A stretch of DNA of 64,000 nucleotides from Doris montereyensis (Eukaryota > Mollusca > Gastropoda > Nudibranchia > Dorididae), in assembly GCA_037039925.1 (NCBI GenBank), contig JAXRKP010001676.1, forward strand, positions 35,001 through 99,000, in the 5' to 3' direction. Both the position numbers and the translations under genes were made by a program. Positions within the stretch are counted from its first letter, which is position 1, and the number at the start of each line of letters is the position of its first letter. This document shows, one piece after another, positions 31,201-39,513 of the stretch. Under the pieces are notes generated by a model. It worked only from the letters and a program-made list of their open reading frames with translations, searched no databases and was not told where the DNA came from.

Positions 31201-32940
31201 CTTGACTTTGATTTTTACCTTCATTCTCAACTAAATCTTTTTTTTGGTAGGATCTTTAATTTTGCCCGGACTGCCTTGAATACAGCCAAGAGATCTTTAA
31301 CGTGCACAGTGTTGTGATCTGCACATGGGACCTCATTTTTATCGTTCGTCACCTTCCTGGACCAGTTGATAGGTTTTTAACCCAGAATACTTTTAACATG
31401 CTGGGGCTCTAATACCAAGAGACCTTCTGGTTTGAGAGACCGACACTTACCTCTGGACTACCATGTAATTGTAAATGTCAAGGAGAACGACATGTCGTGT
31501 ATATGTTCTGAGATTTTTTTTCTTCTTTTTTGGTATATTTTTGTGTATTCTGTGTATTGGAGGAGGAAATGAAAGCGAAGCAAAACAACTTTGCTCAAAG
31601 ATGTCCAACAAAAAGATTTTTTCATTGGAACACACGCACACTCCCCCTCCCAATCCATCCCAATCCACTGTATGCGGTGCCAGTGATCTCAGGGTGAATT
31701 CAGACAAAACAGCAAGATGAAAGATATATGAAACAGTGAAAGGAAAGAAGTAGGACCTACCTCCAGCAGCGCCCGTAAACCCATCCACACAAAACGAAGA
31801 ATGCCAATGTACATACCCTAGCATGACCCACTAAAGCTGAAGAATTTATATGTATGACCGCACAAGTGATTGAGGCAGTTCATTTGCAGCAAACGTCATG
31901 CATATGCGGTAGTTAGATATTAATTATGCATTATTAGAATTCTTATTATTGTTATTAGTCTTACATAATATAACCATTCTTATTGTTTGCATCATAAATC
32001 TAAAAAAAACAAAAAACCCTTAAACTACTAGTTGCCTGGGGACATACGGCGGTCGAGAGACAAAGTGTCAGCCTCTCAACCAGGAGGGACAGTGACAGGC
32101 TGAACATTTTTCGGGTAAAACTAAAACCCAAGCCTTGGTCCAAGTTGGTTGATCGGTACCTTGCCCCATCAAGAGTCGGACGATAAAAAGGATTTCTGTG
32201 TGCATATCACAGCACTCTGTGCACATTTAAGATTTTCCCTTAGCTTTTTTTTTTTTTGTACAGAGCAGTCTGGGCAAAATCAAAAATATCCTACCAAAAA
32301 CCCAGAGATCACCTTTGTTGTGGATGTGAGTAAAATCAACTCAAATCAAATTACCACCTCAGCCATAAGCCCACTTGTCCCATTTCTTTCAAAGGCATTT
32401 CTAGACCAATGGCTTAGCATGTCATATATTTTGTTTCTTTTGTCAATTCTATTTTTAAATATTGTATTGTTTTTGTAGTAATATTGTGAAGAAGACATTG
32501 TCAAGTTGGATCTTAATAATACCATAAGTACATTCGTTATCACATTTCAGAGCTCTCAGTCAGGACGTACAAAGAAATCAAAAGGACGCCTAACGAGGAA
32601 AGAGCTTAAGGTTTTGGAAATTTCGGACATGGAGAAAAAACAACAAAAGAGAAAAAGAGGAAAGGATAAAAAAACAGATATTTCAAACAGACAGGAAGTC
32701 CCTGTCACTGTCGGTTCCAACTCCAAAAGGAAAAGGAAGGCTGATGTTTCTGATGCTAAATCAAATCAAGCTACAGAGAAGAAGAAGAAAGCTTCTATTG
32801 ATGACACAGTACCAAAGAAAGGATGTCAGAGAGTCACGCGCTCTTCGCTATCATTTCACATTAAAATAGCTCGGGAAAACAGCGTGCTTGGCGTTTATTC
32901 TTTCATAGTGTGTGTTGGTTTGATATGTCAGCATTCATAA
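17663..32940 (+). CDS. NEIL1: NEIL1-like DNA glycosylase/AP lyase gene, seven exons, several frame breaks
   Basis: NEIL1 removes oxidised bases from DNA in the nucleus, using the N-terminal proline as nucleophile, in base-excision repair. Seven exons align in order with the vertebrate protein: 17663-18173, 19103-19223, 21152-21224, 22163-22470, 24587-24757, 29478-29552 and 32551-32940. Key parts present are MPEGPELH (catalytic Pro and Glu), SRGKEL (catalytic Lys), the GIGNYLRAEILFR helix-turn-helix, CHVVPLEVVRLG, and NRTIWFTG, which is the 'zincless finger' typical of NEIL1. A Lys-rich tail ends in TVPKKG and a stop at 32938. As given, the gene does not translate: at least four one-base shifts fall in A-runs, and exon 5 has two in-frame stops. 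Either this is sequence error or a gene in decay. The expected length is about 550 residues, longer than the vertebrate enzyme because of the linker and tail. Confidence 0.88.
18180..19100 (+). other. NEIL1-like intron 1 with dense TCTAGATCTAGA palindromes
   Basis: Intronic. At 18195-18260 and again near 18310 and 18420 there are overlapping copies of the palindrome family tctagatctaga. No coding sequence is seen. Confidence 0.6.
19103..19223 (+). CDS. NEIL1: NEIL1-like, exon 2
   Basis: Acceptor CTCAATAG, donor GTAATG. It encodes NVADNLDHRAFNRPICEVML, then after a one-base shift in the A6 run at about 19171-19176 (A5 expected) FSGIGNYLRAEILFR. GIGNYLRAEIL is the near-invariant DNA-binding helix of the Fpg/Nei family. 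Confidence 0.9.
19641..20255. repeat. possible small element with 24-bp inverted ends
   Basis: 'cagtccacctgatggtctac' at about 19645 matches, in reverse complement and with a few differences, the segment 'gtagacagtcaagtggactg' at about 20226. The interior is rich in 'gatgggac' and 'agactg' motifs. It lies in NEIL1-like intron 2 and codes for nothing. It may be a MITE. Confidence 0.4.
20260..21150. other. NEIL1-like intron 2, remainder
   Basis: AT-rich intron sequence; no recognised element. Confidence 0.5.
21152..21224 (+). CDS. NEIL1: NEIL1-like, exon 3
   Basis: Acceptor TACTTAG, donor GTACGT. The reading is CRVAPFERASSVLKVSKENG, ending in phase 0. It matches the vertebrate 'PPFEKARSVLEAL' segment. 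This exon is intact. Confidence 0.85.
21945..22015 (+). mobile_element. SINE family A fragment
   Basis: 'tgaggtcctagcaatgtcag' to 'gttgtgttcatcaggaaaga' corresponds to the middle of SINE A (compare 28610-28680). The tRNA-like head is missing. Confidence 0.45.
22163..22470 (+). CDS. NEIL1: NEIL1-like, exon 4 (linker and helix)
   Basis: The end is certain: MMWNNFSQKGQEIMQLCHVV, then PLEVVRLG at donor GTAATG, equivalent to 'LLELCHSVPKEVVQLG'. The start at 22163 (after AAATAG) is less sure. It continues exon 3 in phase 0 (NIGTQSTTDTHSKK), but then two frame changes in A-runs, near 22198-22204 and 22335-22340, are needed to reach the conserved end. The linker is longer than in vertebrates. Confidence 0.7.
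22480..23050. other. NEIL1-like intron 4, T-rich part
   Basis: Pyrimidine-rich intron sequence (TTTTCTTTTC runs at 22490-22530 and 22880-22930). Frames on either strand are repeat translations. Confidence 0.4.
23100..23800 (+). mobile_element. CR1-like LINE reverse-transcriptase fragment
   Basis: At 23540-23705 the reading is SKLKSCISKLVQPIFSFVNK, then a gap, LLKKHVLDKEIFKNYR, and MNFLSK. This is the reverse-transcriptase N-terminal block 'LLKKP.LD...FKNYRPVSNL.FLSK' of CR1-type LINEs. Upstream sequence from about 23100 fits the preceding linker but is decayed. It sits inside NEIL1-like intron 4. Confidence 0.7.
24281..24530 (+). mobile_element. tRNA-derived SINE (family D) with a LINE-G-like tail
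   Basis: The head 24283-24347 has an A box 'tagctgagccggtagagcg' and a B box 'aagttcgattccc', as in a tRNA promoter. After a roughly 120-base body, the 3' end reads 'ccatacaccgaaaggtaaaa' and 'gaactgatgaagaaag'. This is the same end as the LINE copies at 37650, 45058 and 36797. It cannot be a functional tRNA: there is no matching acceptor stem. Confidence 0.7.
24587..24757 (+). CDS. NEIL1: NEIL1-like, exon 5 (zincless finger), with two stops
   Basis: Acceptor TTCCACCAG, donor GTATGT. The reading includes SDDGSQSFNDWLQCYYKDGM and NNRTIWFTGQEP. The Arg of RTIWF is the DNA-contacting residue of the zincless finger. TAA interrupts the frame after STKYSLSEL (about 24617) and TAG after EPVP (about 24744). 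Both could be single C-to-T changes from CAA and CAG. Confidence 0.85.
25255..25570 (+). mobile_element. SINE family B, most complete copy
   Basis: The head 'gacggtggttcagaggtaag' has a B-box-like 'ggtgggtttgagccccgcc'. The body blocks are 'cctagtcccattggagacgg', 'aaagatcccttggctgttta', 'gggcagtctgggcaaaattt' and 'gagatcacctta'. The tail is repeated 'aaatc'. It sits in NEIL1-like intron 5. Confidence 0.8.
26190..26435. mobile_element. two SINE family B fragments, opposite orientations
   Basis: 26215-26325 is a plus-strand 3' part ('aaagatcccacatctgctta', 'gggcagttcgggca', an AATCAA tail). 26370-26435 is a minus-strand head fragment carrying 'aaccttttggttgaaag'. Confidence 0.6.
27077..27128 (+). 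repeat. (GA)n microsatellite
   Basis: About 25 GA units in NEIL1-like intron 5. Confidence 0.95.
28223..28251 (+). repeat. (AC)n microsatellite
   Basis: About 14 AC units in NEIL1-like intron 5. Confidence 0.95.
28573..28855 (+). mobile_element. SINE family A copy
   Basis: The head 'gcgtcggtggcctagtggtt', a B-box region 'cttgagtttgtatcctggca', then the family body ('gttgtgttccttgggaaaga', 'ctcgacccaggtg', 'gtcatgtccaggggt', 'cacgctatagaaacaggg') with a tail near 28850. Colinear with 9120-9370 on the other strand. Confidence 0.8.
29478..29552 (+). CDS. NEIL1: NEIL1-like, exon 6 (Lys-rich tail)
   Basis: Acceptor TTAACAG, donor GTGAGT. It encodes KSRHRKTSSKKPPKDKVSTP, very like the vertebrate 'PKGRKSRKKKSK' region. 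Exon 5 ends in phase 1 and this exon ends in phase 0, which fits only if the A6 run at 29481-29486 is one base too long. Confidence 0.75.
29575..29740 (+). mobile_element. SINE family C fragment leading into a minisatellite
   Basis: A tRNA-like head (B-box-like 'accggttcaatttctggct' at about 29622) is followed by 'gtgaatgaaaaccc', then 'agaaagatcttgttagagtg'. The latter block is shared with 40272-40445 and 47082-47272 ('aagtcttgtcagagtgttag', 'aagcacctaacaacaggct'). The 32-bp array begins directly at its end. Confidence 0.6.
29735..30486 (+). repeat. 32-bp minisatellite, about 23 units
   Basis: The unit core is 'gcctaactggctgttagtac' followed by 'atgtacatgggt'. Units differ by point changes and a few indels; those at 30290-30480 are the most uniform. 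It lies in NEIL1-like intron 6. Confidence 0.95.
31245..31460 (-). mobile_element. SINE family B copy
   Basis: Minus-strand reading gives the head with 'gtctctcaaaccagaaggtc', then 'gaggtcccatgtgcagatca', 'aaagatctcttggctgta' and 'ggcagtccgggcaaaattaa'. It lies in NEIL1-like intron 6. Confidence 0.7.
32036..32350 (+). mobile_element. SINE family B copy
   Basis: 'acggcggtcgagagacaaag', 'gtcagcctctcaaccagga', a decayed middle, 'gagatcacctttgttgtgga' and a 'caactcaaatcaaat' tail. It ends about 200 bases before NEIL1-like exon 7. Confidence 0.75.
32551..32940 (+). CDS. NEIL1: NEIL1-like, exon 7 (basic C-terminus)
   Basis: Acceptor ACATTTCAG. The exon is open to the TAA at 32938 and starts SSQSGRTKKSKGRLTRKEL; it is rich in Lys/Arg and contains TVPKKG near the end, as in vertebrate NEIL1. 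The phase agrees with exon 6. The last roughly 25 residues become hydrophobic (SFIVCVGLICQHS), so true coding may end at a splice site before that. Confidence 0.75.
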   Translation, partial: SSQSGRTKKSKGRLTRKELKVLEISDMEKKQQKRKRGKDKKTDISNRQEVPVTVGSNSKRKRKADVSDAKSNQATEKKKKASIDDTVPKKGCQRVTRSSLSFHIKIARENSVLGVYSFIVCVGLICQHS

Positions 32941-33540
32941 TGATTTCAACCCCTCTTTTGAGACCAACCTAACCTTTTAAAAAAAATGATGTTGGGATTC
33001 AGGGGGGAGGTGAGAAGAAAGTCTGTCAGCAGAACCCTGCCTGATAATGGGGTGATCTTCTGTCAGAACCCTGTGTTTCTGAATAGAAAATATTAGTTCT
33101 CTGTATTTGTTTCACTGAAATGTACTGTCCATCATATGCAATGTTTCAGCAGAGAGAATTTAGAAGAAACAGTGAGATTGCAGATAAGTGAAAGAGGGAG
33201 GGGGAAAGGACCTACCAATAGCGCCTGAGAAAGTTTGTATGGTCTAGGTCTGTTACAAGCTGTACAACATAAAGACAGTTATGGTCATTGTGCCATAGCC
33301 ATAAAAATAAAATTCTAAACAATTACATAAATCTTGCATTGATACACTCATTCATCATAGTCATAGATAAACACAAATATAGTCCAACCTGTAACGACCA
33401 CCAATGATCACAGAACAAAGTGGTTGTTCTGGACAGATTATAATATGGATGGATAGAGTTTGTGTCATTTCAAAATTGAAAATGAAACTCGTTGAAGGCT
33501 TCATAAGCCGCTTTGTCAGCAGTCAATGACGACAACCACT
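32941..33540. other. unassigned interval after the NEIL1-like gene
   Basis: Probable 3' flank. No clear AATAAA signal close to the stop codon; 'aaataaaat' at about 33304 is the nearest. No other gene is seen. Confidence 0.35.
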
Positions 33541-33564
33541 AGCATTAATTAGCATCCCACTGAC

Positions 33565-33838
33565 TCGGTAGTCAGAGGCAAGGTGTCAGCCTCTTAACCC
33601 AAATGGGTTCTCAGACAGTTGAAATATTTTCTAAAGAGTAAAATCTATTATCCAGGTAAGACACCTAGTTCCATCGGAAATGGATGATAAAGAGGAGGTC
33701 TTGTGTGCAGATCACAACACTCTGTGCACATTAAAGATCCCTAGGCTGTTTACTGGGTATTCCAGGCAAAATTACAAAATCTTACCAAAACCCCCAAGAT
33801 CACCGTAGTTGTGGATGTGGATAAATCAAATCAAATAA
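33565..33838 (+). mobile_element. SINE family B copy with target-site duplication
   Basis: A complete copy from 'actcggtagtcagaggcaag' to the 'aaatcaaataaaa' tail. 'cccactg' occurs immediately before (33552-33560) and immediately after (from about 33840), as expected for retroposition. It landed in a short minisatellite with 'catcccactgcattg' units. Confidence 0.75.
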
Positions 33839-33839
33839 A

Positions 33840-34030
33840 ACCCACTGCATTGAGTCCCACTCACATTACTGACAATCATTAGCATCCCACTGCAATGGAG
33901 GCCCATTCAAATTACTGACAATCATTAGCAACTCACTGCATTGGAGTTCTGCTCACAATCATTACCATCCCATTGCATTGGAGTCCTACTCACATGCATT
34001 AGCATCCCATTGCATTCGAGTCCTACAGTA
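33840..34030 (+). repeat. short minisatellite, about 45-60 bp units
   Basis: Four to five units of 'catcccattgcattggagtc', 'ctactcacat' and 'cattagcatccca'. A lead-in unit lies left of the SINE at 33530-33560. Confidence 0.7.
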
Positions 34031-34099
34031 AAAAAAACATTTCAAGAAAAATGCAAATAAAGAAACACAAAAGAAGACCCAAATACCGTTTGCCCTCCC

Positions 34100-34430
34100 A
34101 GAACCAAATACCATGTTGCCAGATTTAGTGATTAACTGCCACATTACACAGGTTTTTGGTGCCATTCTTTTCAGTCAGTGTTAGGGTAATTGACGATGAT
34201 AAAAAGTTTCACTATCTTTACCTTACCTTGCCTACAAAATATTTTGTGACAAAAATATTATACGCATCATATGGACATTTTTCTGTCATAAACTTGAGTA
34301 ATGATCATTCTACTACTCAAATATGCAAAGAACAGAAAATCGAAAACATTTTGGTCTTTAACAACACGACAATCCCCCAAATACCATGTTGCCAGATTTG
34401 TGATTAACCCCCATAATCCATTCAAGTTCA
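34100..34430 (+). repeat. dispersed repeat E
   Basis: 'atgttgccagatttagtgat' to 'agtcagtgttagggtaattg' and 'gatcattctactactcaaat' recurs at 36235-36490 in the same order. A partial second start is at 34380-34410. It encodes no recognisable protein. Confidence 0.65.
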
Positions 34431-34439
34431 AGGTAAGAA

Positions 34440-36230
34440 ATAAATGCAAGCAAACTAAACTTGAGTAATGACATTATATACCGGTACAGATGATTTTCAA
34501 TTCAACGCTACAGATGGCAAGCCCAGGGGCACGGATTATCATATTGTCATACATACACACAAAAAAAAAAGCAAGCAAAACACATACCAATGATCATCGT
34601 AAATCAAATTTATTTGTAATGCATAAATAATATATATAACTGAAAAGCAAATCATAAAAATGTTAATTAAATGCTAATCATATTACTATTAAATGTTGAT
34701 TCAAATTTCAAGGTCCATAAATTTTTTTCAAGACCCCTATACACGGACAAAAGAAACGGAAGTCCAGGAAGATAACTAATAATTAACTAAGACATGACAT
34801 GTTGTAGTTGCTTCCCCTCAATGGGATGCATGGAGTAGGTTCCCCTGTCGGGTCGAGAGGCAACGCTGCCGTTTGCGATTAAGGCGAGGCTCCAAGCACA
34901 CAAAAAAAGGAGTTGATCGCACAACTTCTGCATCCATCGTAATTTTCCCAACATGCTCGCAAAATTCAAGAGTATTATTTTTTTCAAGACCAATTTCTCC
35001 CGAATTTTACCCAATGTAGAAAATCCTGACTTTTCCCGATTCCCCGACCCAGTGAGGGCCCTGTATAATTATACTACAACTACAACAATATAACTCCACA
35101 TGAATAATGTCTCCAAAACCTGGAGGGTTATAAGTCTGTTTCCATGGTAAATGTCTAATATGCTCTATGATATCGGTAGGTACAGTACATTGTATTACAT
35201 TACATGCAGTTTGAGGGGTTGTACATATTTTTTCCCCCAAGGGATGCAGATAATACATACATAAACATGTTTTTCAAAATGTCGACACTACCAGTGACCA
35301 GTACCAGTGCAACCAGCACCAGTAAACAATTGGCTATCTTTGTCTTGAGATCAAGGGTATCACCAAGGCACGGCTTGGTTCTTACCTGATTTTTAAAAAA
35401 CACATTTTATTTAAAAACAAAGAAATCTATTCGAATTATAAAGGAAAAACTTTCAATTTGAAGATTCATCTAGATGAGGTGATCAGCAGGCAGCTGGACA
35501 GGGGACTACTGAAGTAACTGTCAAAATATAGTCATCCGAAAAGTTTGTAGCGTCCTTGGTTGCCAAGGAAACTGCTGCCATCTTGCATTTTAACCCAATT
35601 TTCAAAATCTATCGCCTCACTTAGTTATGAATAAAATCACTCAAAACCTGTGCAGATAGTTTTTTCCATTGAATATCTAAAGAGTGACATCAAGGGGTTT
35701 TTTTAGATGTTTTGGATAGCTTTTTTATGAATTTTTTAAAACCAAAAATGGCAGTTTCATTACAACAAAAAAGATGAAATTCTCAAAAAGTTTTTTAAAA
35801 AATTTTTCAAACGACGTCATTCTATAGCATTGACAAAAGGAACTTGTGTGCCAAATATTATACAAATCGGTTGGTAAATGATGGAGGAGATAGAAATTTA
35901 GTGTGAAAAAACTACATTTGAGAAAAATGCAAGTAAAGAAACTAATAGAAAATAACAAAACAAACGCTTCAGACAAGCTGCCTTTCTGGTAGCAGCCCCC
36001 TTACTCATTCGACAGTCTCCGGCATTATTAGTAATGAAAAGAGGATTGCAAATCTAGGTTTAGACATACACTGTTGTGAAAAGGACGTCAAAATGATCAG
36101 TTTGTTTTTTTCTTCTATTCCTATAATTCCTATACTTATGCGAGTGTTTACAAACACACCAATGGGCAACGCGTGTCTTCCACCTCTTACGTCACTCATC
36201 ATTTAGCGAGGTCGGCGAACAGCTTGCTGA
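34440..36230. other. unassigned interval
   Basis: About 1.8 kb of mixed sequence. Several open frames of 60-83 codons occur on both strands, but none shows a known motif, splice-compatible pattern or repeat relation that I can support. Confidence 0.4.
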
Positions 36231-36234
36231 TAGC

Positions 36235-36490
36235 AATATGAATACTTTGTTGCCAGCTTTGGCGATAAGCTGACACAGTACACAGGTTTTCAGTGCCATC
36301 TTCTTAATCTTAGTCAGTGTTAGGGTAATTGATGTCAAAATTTTGACTATTTTTACCTACCCTCGTCTACAAAAACTACACGTTATATCGATATTTTTCT
36401 ACATATACTTGTAGATAAATGATCGTTCTGCCCAATTATGCAAAGAAAAGAAAACGACAATTTAGTCCCAAACTCGGCAATCCAGGTGCC
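36235..36490 (+). repeat. dispersed repeat E, second copy
   Basis: Colinear with 34100-34350: 'tgttgccagctttggcgat', 'acacaggttttcagtgccat', 'agtcagtgttagggtaattg'. Confidence 0.65.
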
Positions 36491-36794
36491 CCTCCCCCCC
36501 CCTCACTTCAAGGCTGGTACAGCCCATAGAACCATTGCACATCCTAGTTTTTATATAACAAAGGGTATATCCTCCAACGAACCCCTTGTGGATCTCAGAG
36601 GTCCCCATGAACCCCCACCTTTTCAAGACACGATCTGAGCCGAATCATATTATACTATGCATAAAAAGCTTTGTGAAAGATCAAGTTCATAGTGTAATAT
36701 TAATATTACAATGATAATAACAGATAAACAAAGTATATCATAAAACGTTGAGTGTATGCGAGTTTGATGGGAAATACAGTAATGTCAATATCTG

Positions 36795-37690
36795 AACCCA
36801 TACACGAAAGGTAGAATGGGAACTGATAAAGAAAGAAAAAAAGAAAGGCATAATCAGAAATAAAGATAATGAATGTAGGTATGTGAAGAAAACTCAAACT
36901 AGTAAATCTATCGATACTTTCATTTGCTGATGATTTAACTCTATTTGGAAAGTCAGAAAGTGACCTTCAATTTAATAAAAACATGTTGAATAGTGAATGA
37001 AATAAAAGAGGAATGAAATTAAATGGAAAAAAAAAACAAACAAGAAAACTATTAACTAGGAAGCTAAAACACAAAATCTTAAACTGGGCAGATAGAAATT
37101 AGAACAAATTCAACTACAATTACCTAGGAGTAATGATTAACTCAGAGGGAAAACTAAGAAAAGAAATCAGCCAGAGAATCCAAAGGGCAATGACAATATA
37201 TTTATCATCTATGAAAGGCATTTGCAGACAAATTGGCAGTATACAACACAGTTTATTGTCCTACTCTTCTCTAAGGCAGTGAAACCTGGACCTTAGACAG
37301 TAGGGAATGCAGTAGAGTACAGGCGGCTAAAAGGAAATATCTCAGAAGAGTAGCAAGAAAAAGTAAAACAGACAAAATCAGAAACGCAGCAATAAGAGAT
37401 CAAACCAAAGCAGATGGCATTAAAACTAAGATAGAAATAAATCGACTCAGATGGTTTGGGCATGTAAACAGAATGAATGAAAAGAGAATAGCTAGATCAG
37501 TATACAAATGCTAAAACCCAAGATAAAAAACCAAAAGGCAAACATTGGAGAAAGTGGTACAAAGATATAAAAGAAGAAACAGAAAATGTCAGGACAGGAC
37601 AGTCTGGAGAAAGATCATTTTGGGTATTACTATTATCTAAAAACCCATACACTGAAAGGTAGACTGGGAACTGATAAAGAAAGAAAAGAT
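36795..37690 (+). mobile_element. LINE family G: a 3' tail and an adjoining 5'-truncated copy
   Basis: 36797-36855 is a LINE 3' end with a GAAA tail. From 36868 a second copy starts at the same internal point as the 14169 copy. It reads SFADDLTLFGKSES (FADD catalytic loop at 36923-36934), then [50 protein letters not shown], and ends near 37690 with the same tail. Frameshifts and a stop make it inactive. Confidence 0.85.
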
Positions 37691-37699
37691 GAAGAAAAA

Positions 37700-38880
37700 T
37701 TCCTGTAGTTTTGACATTCATTAAACGTCTCCCCAACACTCTGGAAGTGGGATGGAGTCACAATTAGAGAACCCCTAATACACCATGGAGCAAAACAAGG
37801 ATTGTACATCTTGTCCTGGACAGGACTCTAGCTGCAGCCTGTCACTATCGAAGGTTTGACTTACTACGAGCTGATGCTCTGGCACCTATAAGTAGTATAA
37901 GCACATGGGCTGAATGGAGAAATACTGTACAGTGCAATGAGATCTAAATGCAGGTAAAAAGACTGCAACTATGAAAATTGTAGCTGCCAACCTTTTCAAA
38001 TCGCAAAAATGGATTGTGATCACACACACTAATTCATTTAGCATGATGAACAACAAAAAATCTGCTGAAATATGAGGGTAATTTTGCAATTCAGAATGGC
38101 ATCTCTGGATTTTCATTTCACCCTAATCCCTTGGAATCTCTGTCTTTATAACTTAGTGTGTCTTTTCAAGGCAATTACTGACTTACTTGATTCAAAGCTA
38201 AAAAATACATACTAAATAATATATATTTACATACTAGTTTTTAAATTTACTTTGTCTTTTTGTGGAACGGATGCTAGACATAATGAAAGATGGAAGGTGA
38301 TTCAAGTAACTGCTACAGTAAGTCAACCAGCGAACTAACTACAGTATAGCTAAAGATCAAATTTTAGTCTTAATTTAACTTGCAGAATTATCCAAAAACA
38401 TTTCTTGACACGAAAGAGTTATATTTGTATTAATGATATCCATTACATCACAGGTCAAGACAGGAAATGACGAGTTTTAGGAATTAAAGTAAAAATCACA
38501 GTAGGTGACATGCTTCGCTAGTTGATCTGAGGTTGACAGTTGCTAATGGGTGTGATAGCTTACATACAGTACAATATTATATAGTATGATGATGCCACAT
38601 TAAAGTTCCAAGCAAACAGAGTCCCCATTACAGGCATAATATGAGTTACAATAACAGTGGTATCAAATAATATAAGATGGTGAAATCTGTTAGTCACCCA
38701 CGTATTTTCAAAGTTGCACAAGCATTGTCAAAGTTGCTACAGTATTGTCACATTACTATTATTAAGAATAATTATAGACATGTCTATGACTAATTTGTTC
38801 ATCCTTACAAATGAAATGTTCTCTTCTTCTTCCTCTGTCAAGTATCATTTTGAATTCTGTAGAAATAAAAACATGGAAAA
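37700..38880. other. unassigned 3' flank of the C3orf38-like gene
   Basis: No second gene is recognised. The minus-strand gene ends at 38884, so its 3' untranslated region must lie here. Confidence 0.4.
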
Positions 38881-38883
38881 CAT

Positions 38884-39513
38884 TCAGTTTCTCAGTGCAA
38901 TTTCTAGTGACCTTATGGTGTTTGCTTCAAGTTCTGGAATATCACAAAAATCCTCCAACTGCGGTGTCTCTTTCCTTGAAGTTTCCTTCAATCTCAGTTC
39001 CGAGACCTGAATCTTCCAGTTCTGTGGTGATGGGTCCTGCACTAATCCAAAACTCTGTTCAAACACACCACAAAGTGAGCTAACTTTGTAAAGTGTCCCT
39101 AAAACAAGAACCATCCTCAGGCCATGGGGGTCAGATTTTGTCCGCAGGCCATTTCTGGAGTAATTGGGCAGCAATCTGAATTTAGTGAATAATTCACAAA
39201 AAGTAATTAGCCACATTATCACAGTCTTTTACAACATTTTTGTTTTCCCATCCTGGAACTATGTGACTCGTTTGCAGCATAACCCCTGGCAGAAAACTGG
39301 TATGCCCAAATCCTTGAGACACAGGATCAACGTGGTTCAATTTATCATAGAACCAATGGGCAAATTGTTCGCCAAACTGGTGGTCAAGGTCACCTACACT
39401 GTTGTTATTATGCTGTACACTGATGTTGAGGAGTAGTTATTGATTATTGTCATACCTGCATTGGCTAGGGCCCCAGATGAAGGTTCAGCTTCACCAGAAA
39501 CTCCCTGAAGACC
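38884..39513 (-). CDS. C3orf38: C3orf38-like, exon 4 (NTF2-like half), two compensating shifts
   Basis: Acceptor CTTCCGCAG; it ends at the TGA at 38884-38886. Frame 1 gives [20 protein letters not shown]; frame 2 gives [19 protein letters not shown] and SFLPGVMLQ; frame 1 again gives [53 protein letters not shown] and a tail ending [10 protein letters not shown]. The return shift is in a T5 run near 39205 (T4 expected). Confidence 0.85.

Noticed and set aside
34156..34407. 83-codon plus-strand frame
   Set aside because: It falls in dispersed repeat E; the second copy at 36235-36490 does not preserve it.
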